Source of the DNA: Lachnospiraceae bacterium
GTDB taxonomy: Bacteria > Bacillota > Clostridia > Lachnospirales > Lachnospiraceae
NCBI GenBank assembly: GCA_021769135.1
Contig: JAETTM010000037.1
Span: forward strand, 1 to 40,649
Direction of reading: 5' to 3'
Length of the DNA stretch: 40,649 nucleotides
In this document: positions 33,221-40,649 of the stretch, in pieces
Layout: every line of letters begins with the position of its first letter
Position numbering within the stretch: position 1 is the stretch's first letter
The notes under the pieces: generated by a model
Databases searched by the model: none
What the model was told of the DNA's origin: nothing
Seen by the model: only the letters and a program-made list of their open reading frames with translations
Position numbers and translations under genes: made by a program

Positions 33221-35146
33221 ATGAAACAGTACAAGGCATGGCGGCAGCCATTATTTGTATTGGCTATGACGGCGGCTTTTCTCATCTTTCTTTTCTATGG
33301 GGACAATAAATATCATACGCCGCCTCCTTATGGTAAATCAGGGATCATCAGCCTGACCGAAGCGGATTTAGGTCGGAATAATCCTATTTTTCTCGTTGAC
33401 GGGTGGCTGTTGACGGATGCGCGTGTGGCGGATAGGCCGACTTATATTGGGGAATTTTCCAATTTGCAGCGCAGAGATTTGTCGGTTTCGCCCCACGGGC
33501 AGGCGCGTTACCAGTTGACGCTGCGCTATGATGGAACAGAGCGGATTGTGTCGGTGGATTTCCCGCAGCTATGCTCCGAGTATACGGTTCTGCTGGATGG
33601 AATAAAGCTCGATGAGGGCACGGGCAGCGGACGGATTACATTTTTGCTGACGGCGGGCGAGCACACTCTTGTTGTGGAGACTTCGTCTAAAATAGGGTAT
33701 TACAGCGGAATGTATTTTCCGCCTGCCCTGGGCACCGCAGAGACGCTTTTCCAGGTGAGCAGTGTTCAGAGTTTTGCTTATACGTTTGCTTGTTTAATCC
33801 CATTGGCTCTGGCGGTATTTACGCTTTTTCTCTGGCAGACAGGGGGAAGGCTCGCCCGTTGGTTTGGAGTGCTGTGCTGTGGTTATGCCCTGTATATGGT
33901 GCGCTATTTTGTATTCCTGCTGTCATATTTTGTTTCCCTCCCTATTGTGCAATATTGGTTTTTGATACAGAGTCTGGCGATGTACGTTTTGTGTTTCTGC
34001 GTCATACAGCTTACGGTTCTGGCATCCGGCGCTATCCGCAGTAAAGTGTGGCGTTGGTCGCGGATAATATTGATTGTGCTCCCTGCCGCTTTGGCAGCAT
34101 TTAGCCTGCTGGTTCCGGTATTGCCCTGGGCGGTTTATGTTCATGGAAAGCTGACGGATTTTTATTATGTTGTCATCTTTTGCGCAGCCGCTTATTTTTC
34201 GGCGAAGGGTATAACGGTACAGAGCTGGGAAAGCCGTTATACGCTGGCTGGTTGTACTGTGTTCGGGGTGGGGCTGCTGGCTAATCTTTTCTTTTCCAAC
34301 CGTTTTGAGCCCATCCGTTTTTTCTGGCAGTTTGAGTGGTGCGGGTTTTTGCTGGTGCTTCTGTTTGGTGCTATGATGGTATCGCGCAGCCGCCGTATTT
34401 TGAAGGAAAATGATGTGTTGACCAACCATTTGGAGGAGCAGGTGAAGGAGCGCACGGAGGAGGTTACCCAGCTTTTGAATGAGCGCAAGGCATTCTTCTC
34501 CGATATGGCCCATGACTTGAAGGCGCCGGTATTTGCCACCCAGTCTTTTATCGAGGCGATTCGAAAAAGCGGCGTAGGCGTGGACTCTGAATTGCAGAAT
34601 TACCTCGATTTGGCGCAGGCCAAGCAGTGGGAAATGGCAAGGCGCCTTCAAGGGCTTTCCACGATTAACGCGCTGGATAAGATTGATGGGGAAAGGGTTC
34701 GGATGTCTATCAAGGAGATTCTTTCGGAAGTTTATGCCGCCCATTGCGGGGAAGCCGAAGTGCAGTCCGTGTATTTGATTGTGGAGCCGCCAAAGCAGGA
34801 TGCGTTTCTGATGGCACAGCCGGAGAAAATGAATATCCTTTTTGAGAATCTTATTTACAACGCGCTTAGGGCGACGCCCCGCAATGGGAGCATCACCATA
34901 TCCGCATGGGCAGAGGAAGATAAAATCCGCATGGCGGTGGAGGATACCGGCTGCGGTATCCCGGAAGAGGAACTTCCGCTCGTCTTCCGCCGGTTTTATG
35001 TGGGCGCGAAGAACAAGGAGACCGGAACGGGATTGGGGCTGTATATTGTCCATGGCATTGTGGCTGAATTAGGGGGAACAATCGACGTGCAATCCGCTGT
35101 GGGGGAAGGTACGAAATTTATCATGGAATTTCCACGAAATAAATAA
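33221..35146 (+). CDS. Membrane sensor histidine kinase with 7TM-type sensor
   Basis: The 641-residue protein has one N-terminal helix (about 10-27), an extracellular beta-rich region to about residue 185 (RYQLTLRYDGTERIVSVDFP, FLLTAGEHTLVVETSS), then about seven helices (190-390). A coiled coil, HisKA with phospho-His H431 in SDMAHDLKAPV, and HATPase with NLIYNALRAT, DTGCGIPEEELPLVFRRFYV and GTGLGLYIVHGIV follow. The layout resembles 7TMR-DISM kinases. It is the cognate kinase of the preceding composite regulator by position. AAAGGAGGGA precedes ATG 33221. The gene shares a bidirectional terminator with the convergent surface-protein gene. Confidence 0.92.
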   Translation: MKQYKAWRQPLFVLAMTAAFLIFLFYGDNKYHTPPPYGKSGIISLTEADLGRNNPIFLVDGWLLTDARVADRPTYIGEFSNLQRRDLSVSPHGQARYQLTLRYDGTERIVSVDFPQLCSEYTVLLDGIKLDEGTGSGRITFLLTAGEHTLVVETSSKIGYYSGMYFPPALGTAETLFQVSSVQSFAYTFACLIPLALAVFTLFLWQTGGRLARWFGVLCCGYALYMVRYFVFLLSYFVSLPIVQYWFLIQSLAMYVLCFCVIQLTVLASGAIRSKVWRWSRIILIVLPAALAAFSLLVPVLPWAVYVHGKLTDFYYVVIFCAAAYFSAKGITVQSWESRYTLAGCTVFGVGLLANLFFSNRFEPIRFFWQFEWCGFLLVLLFGAMMVSRSRRILKENDVLTNHLEEQVKERTEEVTQLLNERKAFFSDMAHDLKAPVFATQSFIEAIRKSGVGVDSELQNYLDLAQAKQWEMARRLQGLSTINALDKIDGERVRMSIKEILSEVYAAHCGEAEVQSVYLIVEPPKQDAFLMAQPEKMNILFENLIYNALRATPRNGSITISAWAEEDKIRMAVEDTGCGIPEEELPLVFRRFYVGAKNKETGTGLGLYIVHGIVAELGGTIDVQSAVGEGTKFIMEFPRNK

Positions 35147-35188
35147 AAAAGGTTCGGATTCCGTAACAGGGAAGCCGAACCTTTTTTT
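35145..35188. terminator. Bidirectional terminator between kinase and surface protein genes
   Basis: AAAAAAGGTTCGG (35145-35157) pairs with CCGAACCTTTTTTT (35175-35188). Runs of A on the left and T on the right allow termination from both strands. Each arm touches a stop codon region, so the convergent genes share it. Confidence 0.85.
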
Positions 35189-37286
35189 ATTTGCATGGTT
35201 CCTTTCGGAATATGGCTGCGATAAGACGAAACAGGCCGCATTTTGCCGTCTTGCGGATGGCCGCGCCGATACAGCTGCCTGCCGCTATGACAGCTATTGC
35301 AGAGAGAAGAGGTATGCGGCTGTCCTTTTCTGTGGAATGCTCAATGGATGTTTCCACATCGGACAAAGCCGGAACGATTTTTTCCTCTTTTCCATCTGCC
35401 GCGGGGGAAGCGGATATTAGGCCGCTCATCTGACTCGCTACGGACGCGTCAGAGGCGTTTGACGTAGAAGAAGGGGGGCGCTGTTGATCCTGATGACTGT
35501 TATCGGGTCCAGGAGCCGTGTTTTGCTGTTGTTCTCCATGACTGTTATCCGCCCCGGAAGGCGTGTTCTGCTGCTTTCCATGACTGCTATCGGGCCCGGA
35601 AGCTGTGTTTTGCTGCTGCACCCTATGGTTGTCATGGTTGTTATCCGCCCCAGGAGTCAGGTTCTGCTGTTCCCCAAAATCATTATCTGTGTTTGAAGTC
35701 GGATTCTGCGGTTGCTCCTGTTGATTGTCGTCCGGTTCCGCAGGTGGGTCCGGATGCAGCTCTTCCTGATTGTCGTCCGGTTCCGCAGGCGGGTCCGGAT
35801 GCAGCTCTTCCTGATTGTCGTCCGGTTCCGCAGGCGGGTTCGGCTGTTGTTCTTCCGGATTGTCATCCGGTGTCTGGGGAAGGTCAGGTCGCTGTCCGCT
35901 TTCCGTGCTGTCGCCCTTATTGCCGGCCCCTGCATTGCCTTCATTTCCTTCGGCTCCGCTGAACTTTGGCAGGTCAGGGAGCTGTTCATAGGTATCCGGC
36001 CATGCGAGGATGAGCTGCTTTCCATCGTAGATGCCGCCTTTAATTTCCATCCCTATATAAAACGGCGTGGGGGAAGTTCCCTCTTTCTGGGCTGCCAGAT
36101 AAGACTGGTAGGGCTCCTGGTCATGGCGGAGCACCAGTGCAAAGCCGCTGTTTTCAGTGGAGGGATGGGCATTCATCTCTTTTAACAGCGAGAGCCCGGA
36201 AAGTTTGGTCCATTCTGATTCCCCTTCTGTCAATACATATGCCTGTATGGATTCAGCGCCGGTGGGCTTGTGGTGAAGCGATATTTTCAATCCGTCATTG
36301 TCCTTTTTTAACACCCCTGTGGGATTCCCGTCCTCCGGGCAGATATTTAAAACCAGGCTGACTTCGTCTGTGGATGGGGGAGTATCCAGGCTAAGCGGCG
36401 TATCCAGCTGAAAGGTACCGACCGGTGTGGAAACCAGGGTGCCGGCTGGAACAAGAATCTCTTCGGCGGCATCCGTAATCGTTATGCTTTCACCGGCCGA
36501 AAGCCGGGGAAGGGATAGCGGTTTCCATGTGACGGGGCAGTCAACAATTCCTATAGCTATAAAATTGGATCCGTTATCGAATTGTACTTCAACGGGAAGC
36601 GTATCCGGCAAAAATGCGGATATTTCTTCGGCTGTGGCATCTGCGGGTACGGTAATCTGGTATTTGCCGTATTTACGATAACGGTATGGAGAGGACGGAA
36701 CCGATTCCTGGACGGCAATATCAGAAGAAAACCATGCCCTTCGTTTTGTACCCTCAGGAAGCGGCTGCAAACCGCCCCGTTCAATAGTTGCGGGCTGGGT
36801 ATCATAGGAAAGCCCGTTTTGTTTAGTGATGCGCAGTTTAAGATAAAAGCGGTCTATTTCTCCCTCAATATAACTCTTCAGAGGCTCATCGGCGTTAAAG
36901 AGGCAGGTTTGGTTTTGCAGCCCGTGTATCCTGTATTCGTCATCGGTGCCCAAATCGAACAGGTTCCAATTGTGATTTCTGATACTGGCCTGCCAGTTCG
37001 CCCCATCCAGCGAATAGAGCGGCTGGACCTGGATGATATCGGGCGTAAAGTCCGTAAAAGTACCTATTACAGTATAGCCCATCCGCAGCTCTATGCGGGC
37101 ATGGAACGGGGGCGCCTCGTCAGGAATCGGGAAATCGGCTCCATCCTCTGGCATGGCTATATTGCCTGATACGGTTGTTACAGTCTCTTCCGGCGCCTGG
37201 CCCGTCTCCATTGCGGATACCGGAAAGCTGCCGGACAAAATAAATGCTGTGGCAAATATTGCCATAAATTTTTGCTGTGTTTTCAT
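35187..37286 (-). CDS. Large surface protein with acidic Pro/Asn/Gln repeats and C-terminal anchor
   Basis: From ATG 37286 the product has 699 residues. The signal peptide MKTQQKFMAIFATAFILSGS ends near FPVSA. A folded region of about 400 residues follows (WFSSDIAVQESVPSSPYRYR, PVEVQFDNGSNFIAIGIVD, LVLNICPEDGNPTGVLK), of no recognised family. From about residue 450 comes a low-complexity zone: three 15-residue repeats of PPAEPDDNQEELHPD type, then units such as QQNTASGPDSSHG. A hydrophobic helix (LLSAIAVIAAGSCIGAAI) and a basic tail end the protein; no LPxTG motif is seen. The frame is open for 24 more codons. It is probably an anchored envelope protein. Confidence 0.85.
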   Translation of the reverse strand: MKTQQKFMAIFATAFILSGSFPVSAMETGQAPEETVTTVSGNIAMPEDGADFPIPDEAPPFHARIELRMGYTVIGTFTDFTPDIIQVQPLYSLDGANWQASIRNHNWNLFDLGTDDEYRIHGLQNQTCLFNADEPLKSYIEGEIDRFYLKLRITKQNGLSYDTQPATIERGGLQPLPEGTKRRAWFSSDIAVQESVPSSPYRYRKYGKYQITVPADATAEEISAFLPDTLPVEVQFDNGSNFIAIGIVDCPVTWKPLSLPRLSAGESITITDAAEEILVPAGTLVSTPVGTFQLDTPLSLDTPPSTDEVSLVLNICPEDGNPTGVLKKDNDGLKISLHHKPTGAESIQAYVLTEGESEWTKLSGLSLLKEMNAHPSTENSGFALVLRHDQEPYQSYLAAQKEGTSPTPFYIGMEIKGGIYDGKQLILAWPDTYEQLPDLPKFSGAEGNEGNAGAGNKGDSTESGQRPDLPQTPDDNPEEQQPNPPAEPDDNQEELHPDPPAEPDDNQEELHPDPPAEPDDNQQEQPQNPTSNTDNDFGEQQNLTPGADNNHDNHRVQQQNTASGPDSSHGKQQNTPSGADNSHGEQQQNTAPGPDNSHQDQQRPPSSTSNASDASVASQMSGLISASPAADGKEEKIVPALSDVETSIEHSTEKDSRIPLLSAIAVIAAGSCIGAAIRKTAKCGLFRLIAAIFRKEPCK
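35500..35660. repeat. Imperfect coding repeats, about 45 bp
   Basis: Four or so imperfect units carrying the motif for SGPDSSHGKQQNT-like peptides lie inside the surface-protein gene. They encode the Gln/Asn/Ser-rich part just before the membrane anchor. Confidence 0.6.
35723..35857. repeat. 45-bp coding tandem repeats (three copies)
   Basis: Units begin at 35723, 35768 and 35813, each starting GATTGTCGTCCGG; a degenerate fourth begins at 35858. They encode the acidic PPAEPDDNQEELHPD repeats of the surface protein on the minus strand. Units 1 and 2 are nearly identical, so the number may vary between strains. Confidence 0.85.
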
Positions 37287-37406
37287 ATATGTACTCATTT
37301 CTCGCAATTGTTTAAAAACCCAATTTACCGTTCGCGCAGTTTCAGCAACATTTCGCACTGCCGATGTTTTTTTGGGCGACTGTTTGATATATTAATTTGT
37401 ATAATA

Positions 37407-37435
37407 ATTTTAAATGGGAAATCATGCTCTGTCAA
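37407..37435 (-). promoter_or_regulatory. Promoter of the surface-protein gene
   Basis: On the minus strand TTGACA (37435-37430) and TAAAAT (37412-37407) are exactly 17 bases apart. The leader to ATG 37286 is about 115 bases. It reads away from the LytTR system at 37502, which starts 66 bases to the right. Confidence 0.65.
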
Positions 37436-37501
37436 GTATTGGTATTATCCCATAATCATGCATATACGCTCTGAAAAAGATAGAAAGGATAAAGGCATTT
37501 T

Positions 37502-38239
37502 ATGATAAAGGTCGCATTTTGTGATGATGATATGTCGGTATTGGACGAACTAAAAGGCTTGCTTAATCGGTATTGTAAAAAACGCCATCAGGAAATCGAG
37601 TGCGCTGCTTTTTATAGTTCGTTGGAATTGCTGGCTGAAATTGAAAAAGGCGTGCGCTATGACATATTGTTTTTGGATGTTATCCTTCCAAATGAAAATG
37701 GAATCAGTATCGCAAAAGAAATCCGGCAGTACGACAGTGTCGTAAAAATTATTTTTCTGACATCGTCCTCCGAGTTTGCGATTCAGTCCTATACGGTGGG
37801 CGCGTATTTTTATCAGATGAAACCGATTTGGGAGGAAAATTTTTTCAGGCTGATGGATTCCGCCATATCCGAATGTAGAAAGGAAGAGCAAAACAGCCTG
37901 ATTTTACGTTGCAAAAGCGGGATTACAAGGATAGACCTAAGCAGGCTGGAATATTGCGAAGTGCTTGGGCGTACCTTGTTGTTCCATATGGAAAATGGCA
38001 GCGTTTTGGAGGGCACCGGGAGTATGGATAAACTATATGTACAGTTGTCGCAATATGAAAATTTCGTGCGCCCGCACCGCTCGTTTTTAATTAATATGGA
38101 ATACATAACGAAGATTTCCCACAAGGCAATCACAATGGAAAATCTGGCGGAGATTCCTATTCCGCATGGGAAGTGCTGCGAAATTAAGAATTTGTATCTT
38201 GAATATGCTTTTGATAGAAAACAGGTATTTATATCATGA
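37502..38239 (+). CDS. LytTR-family response regulator
   Basis: The 245-residue protein has a receiver (MIKVAFCDDDMSVLDELKG, D59 in ILFLDVILPNENG, Lys in QMKPIWE) and a C-terminal LytTR DNA-binding domain (LILRCKSGITRIDLSRLEYC, FVRPHRSFLINMEYI). It resembles the first half of the composite regulator at 31733. The kinase gene overlaps its stop by four bases (ATGA), a sign of translational coupling. The divergent surface-protein gene is only about 215 bases away and could be a target. AAAGG stands upstream of the start. Confidence 0.93.
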   Translation: MIKVAFCDDDMSVLDELKGLLNRYCKKRHQEIECAAFYSSLELLAEIEKGVRYDILFLDVILPNENGISIAKEIRQYDSVVKIIFLTSSSEFAIQSYTVGAYFYQMKPIWEENFFRLMDSAISECRKEEQNSLILRCKSGITRIDLSRLEYCEVLGRTLLFHMENGSVLEGTGSMDKLYVQLSQYENFVRPHRSFLINMEYITKISHKAITMENLAEIPIPHGKCCEIKNLYLEYAFDRKQVFIS

Positions 38240-39504
38240 TTATTATCCATTGGATTAACCTCACATCAGTAGGCATTTTTGGAATGGCCTTATCCGCTGC
38301 ATTCTGCAATATTCTTTGGACGCGGAAGAAAGTCCTCGCCATGTCGGCCGGTATGGCCGTGATTTTGTTGTTCCAGGGCATCATTTACTTTGGGGTTGAT
38401 TCAAATATCGTGGAGAGGATTTATCCACTCATTACGCATATTCCCCTGATAGTGGTGCTCTGCATCCTGAATAGAAAATGTTTATGGCCGGCGGTTTCAG
38501 TTTTGACGGCCTATTTGTGCTGTCAGCTCCGCCGTTGGCTGGCGTTGCTGGTGGTGGCTATATTTTCAGGCGGTTCCGTAATGCAGGATATTGCGGAACT
38601 GGCGGCAACGTTTCCTATTTTGCTCATTTTAATAAAATTTATTGCGCCAGCTGTGCGTTCTGTTTCGGATTATCCGATTCCGCTGCAGTGCCAGTTTGGC
38701 TTGGTGCCCGCATTATACTACGGTTTCGATTATCTGACGCGCATCTATACGGATTTGCTTTTGGAGGGCGTTCTGGCCGCCGTGGAATTCATGCCGTTTG
38801 TATGCAGTGTGACATATTTGTTCTACGTAGTTCACAGCTCGGAGGAGTGGCGGATTCGCAGCAGGCTGGAGCAGACGCAGGAAATATTGAATCTGCAAAT
38901 CGAGCAGGCAGTCCGTGAAATTGCCGTACTGCGCGAGTCGCAGGAAAAAACAAGCGCTTACCGCCACGACATGCGCCATCATATGCAGTATCTTTCTTCC
39001 TGTATTGAAAATGGGCAGCTTAAGCAGGCGCAGGGATATATTCAGGAAATCTATTCCGAAATCGAGGCGAATAAGGTGACGGTATTTTGCGAAAATGAGG
39101 CTGCAAACCTGATTTTTTCCGCATTTGCAAGGAGGGCTGAGGATAATGGCATCCTGATGCAGGTTGGCGCAAGGATTCCCCGGGTTATTCCTATGTCCGA
39201 AACCGACCTGTGCGTCCTGTTGTCCAACGCATTGGAAAATGCGTTGCATGCCTGCAGGGAGCAAGGCGAAAAGGGGCAGGCGGGGGTAATCGAGGTCTCA
39301 GTGTATGAAAAAAAGGGGAAACTTTTTTTGCAGATAATCAATTCGTGTGGGGAGGACATCGCTTTAAACGATGGGATTCCTGTCACAAACAAGTCGGGGC
39401 ACGGGATTGGTGTGCGGAGCATTTGTGCTATTGTGGAAAAATATGGAGGCATATACACTTTTTCTGCGGGAGACGGACGGTTTATTCTGCGCATTTCCAT
39501 ATAA
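38236..39504 (+). CDS. GHKL-type sensor histidine kinase (AgrC/NatK-like)
   Basis: The 422-residue protein has about six hydrophobic segments in its first 200 residues, then a coiled coil and a dimerisation helix with phospho-His H244 in SAYRHDMRHHMQYL. The ATPase part of the GHKL type shows LLSNALENALHACRE as N-box and GHGIGVRSICAIVEKYGGIY as G-box. Such kinases often sense peptides. It overlaps the preceding LytTR regulator by four bases and is its cognate partner. No autoinducing-peptide gene is seen nearby. The gene is intact, and 141 bases with a promoter follow before the SPFH gene. Confidence 0.92.
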   Translation: MIIIHWINLTSVGIFGMALSAAFCNILWTRKKVLAMSAGMAVILLFQGIIYFGVDSNIVERIYPLITHIPLIVVLCILNRKCLWPAVSVLTAYLCCQLRRWLALLVVAIFSGGSVMQDIAELAATFPILLILIKFIAPAVRSVSDYPIPLQCQFGLVPALYYGFDYLTRIYTDLLLEGVLAAVEFMPFVCSVTYLFYVVHSSEEWRIRSRLEQTQEILNLQIEQAVREIAVLRESQEKTSAYRHDMRHHMQYLSSCIENGQLKQAQGYIQEIYSEIEANKVTVFCENEAANLIFSAFARRAEDNGILMQVGARIPRVIPMSETDLCVLLSNALENALHACREQGEKGQAGVIEVSVYEKKGKLFLQIINSCGEDIALNDGIPVTNKSGHGIGVRSICAIVEKYGGIYTFSAGDGRFILRISI

Positions 39505-39576
39505 ATGCCATTCGTATATGCCATTTGTCGATAATAGTCGATTCAGCGCGGGTTTGGGTCATTTCGTGCCGCAATA

Positions 39577-39605
39577 TTCATTTTTATAATGGGATATGTT
39601 ATAGT
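39577..39605 (+). promoter_or_regulatory. Promoter for the SPFH gene
   Basis: TTCATT (39577-39582) and TATAGT (39600-39605) have a 17-base spacing. ATG 39646 follows after 40 bases with AAAGGGG as ribosome binding site, so the SPFH gene appears to be independently transcribed. Confidence 0.55.
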
Positions 39606-39645
39606 ATATCTATATGTCAGCGTTTTGCAGAAAGGGGTTTTCATT

Positions 39646-40649
39646 ATGGGTTTGATTAAAGCCGGAATGGGCGCGTTGGAAGGAACGCTTGCGGATCAGT
39701 GGAAGGAGTTTTTTTACTGTGAAGCGATGGATAAGGATGTGATGGTTACAAAGGGGAAGAAACGTACGAGCTCGCGTTCTTCCAATACAAAAGGAAGCGA
39801 CAATGTCATTTCCAACGGCAGTATGATCGCCGTGGCGGACGGCCAGTGTATGATGATTGTGGAGCAGGGGAAAATTGTGGAAGTATGTGCGGAGCCGGGT
39901 GAATTCAAATATGATACATCTACGGAACCGAGCGTTTTTACAGGGAACCTTGGAACAAGCATCAAGGAAACTTTCATGACAATTGGCAAGCGTTTTACGT
40001 TTGGAGGCGACACAGGCAAGGATCAGAGGGTGTACTACTTTAATACGAAGGAACTGGTGGACAATAAGTTCGGAACGCCGAATCCAATCCCTTTCCGCGT
40101 GGTGGATTCCAAGATTGGACTGGATGTGGATGTCTCTGTCCGCTGCTCAGGCGTTTACTCGTATAAAATAGCTGACCCATTGCTGTTTTATACGAATGTA
40201 TGCGGCAACATAGAGGCGGATTATGAACGGGGCGAGCTGGATAGCCAGCTGAAAACGGAATTTATCAGCGCGCTTCAGCCGGCATTTGGCAGACTCTCGG
40301 ATTTGGAACTGCGTCCGAACCAGATTGTTGCCCATAATGCGGAGCTGGAGGATGCGATGAATATCGCCCTTTCGGCAAAATGGGGAGAACTGCGCGGATT
40401 AAAGGTAGTCAGTATCGCGCTGGGCTCTGTCACCTTGCCGGAGGAAGACGCGGAGATGATTAAGCAGCTGCAGCGCACAGCCGTTTTGCAGAACCCCAAT
40501 ATGGCAGGGGCGGCGCTTGTAGGCGCCCAGGCGGATGCCATGAAGGCGGCAGCATCCAACACCGCCGGGGCAATGACAGGTTTTATGGGCATGGGAATGG
40601 CTATGAATGCCGGTGGAGGCATGAACGCCCAGAACCTGTTTGCAATGGG
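39646..40649 (+). CDS. SPFH-domain protein (YdjI-like), cut by window end
   Basis: The frame is open from ATG 39646 to the window end, giving 334 residues without a stop. It begins MGLIKAGMGALEGTLADQWK, then CEAMDKDVMVTKGKKRTS and an SPFH/Band-7 domain (GSMIAVADGQCMMIVEQGKI, PIPFRVVDSKIGLDVDVSVR, GELDSQLKTEFISALQPAF, LRGLKVVSIALGSVTLPEED). A Gly/Met/Ala-rich segment (GAMTGFMGMGMAMNAGG) follows. This matches the bacterial 'virion core'/YdjI family, which often has a zinc ribbon at the missing end and works in membrane stress. AAAGGGG precedes the start by eight bases. Confidence 0.88.
   Translation, partial: MGLIKAGMGALEGTLADQWKEFFYCEAMDKDVMVTKGKKRTSSRSSNTKGSDNVISNGSMIAVADGQCMMIVEQGKIVEVCAEPGEFKYDTSTEPSVFTGNLGTSIKETFMTIGKRFTFGGDTGKDQRVYYFNTKELVDNKFGTPNPIPFRVVDSKIGLDVDVSVRCSGVYSYKIADPLLFYTNVCGNIEADYERGELDSQLKTEFISALQPAFGRLSDLELRPNQIVAHNAELEDAMNIALSAKWGELRGLKVVSIALGSVTLPEEDAEMIKQLQRTAVLQNPNMAGAALVGAQADAMKAAASNTAGAMTGFMGMGMAMNAGGGMNAQNLFAM

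Noticed and set aside
33923-35053. 376-codon minus-strand frame over the 7TM kinase
   Set aside because: Shadow of the kinase coding strand; no start signal or domain.
35500-35860. Possible CRISPR array in the regular 45-bp repeats
   Set aside because: The repeats are contiguous, lie in frame inside a coding region and have no unique spacers or cas genes.

Overview
The window looks like chromosomal DNA of an anaerobic Gram-positive gut bacterium of the Lachnospiraceae / Clostridium cluster XIVa type. The basis is indirect: strong AGGAGG-type ribosome binding sites, purine-rich coding strands, TTGACA/TATAAT promoters, YesM/YesN and LytTR/GHKL two-component systems, Gram-positive lipoproteins and clostridial mobile-element debris. 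No rRNA, tRNA or CRISPR array was seen.

Layout. (1) 1-4000: the 3' end of a DDE transposase, a spacer carrying two inverted DnaA-box-like motifs, then a VOC protein and a run of HD hydrolase, NADAR-type N-glycosidase and HerA/YjgR-like ATPase. (2) 4032-5982: a MarR-MATE operon behind a consensus promoter overlapped by two operator-like sites. (3) 5999-12672: a YesM/YesN-type two-component system and a sugar ABC importer (lipoprotein binding protein plus two permeases), with no glycosidase or ATPase next to it. (4) 12674-22429: a mosaic scar. A large serine recombinase gene that has lost its N-terminus is split into two halves about 8.35 kb apart. Between them lie a possible IS end, a LysR-controlled island (amide hydrolase/cyclophilin-like chimera, DUF3737, LysE, flavodoxin reductase, CMD-cupin, lipoprotein, alpha/beta hydrolase) and prophage fragments. 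Several island genes show nonsense, fusion or deletion damage. (5) 22430-30420: repeats, two small unknown proteins, then a PRD-type regulator, a 20-bp palindrome, a PTS EIIBC, an MBL hydrolase, a GH1 6-phospho-beta-glucosidase and a second MBL hydrolase. These form one phospho-glycoside uptake and breakdown locus. (6) 30420-40649: a nested palindromic element, a small lipoprotein, an unusual four-domain response regulator (REC-LytTR-REC-winged helix) with a membrane histidine kinase, a large repeat-bearing membrane-anchored surface protein on the opposite strand, a second LytTR/GHKL two-component system, and the start of an SPFH-domain protein cut by the window end.

Most distinctive are the composite response regulator flanked by signalling and surface genes, the PTS-GH1-double-MBL locus (one MBL has a substituted metal-ligand motif), and the split recombinase with its decaying cargo. 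All functions are read from translated motifs and gene context. No database search was possible.
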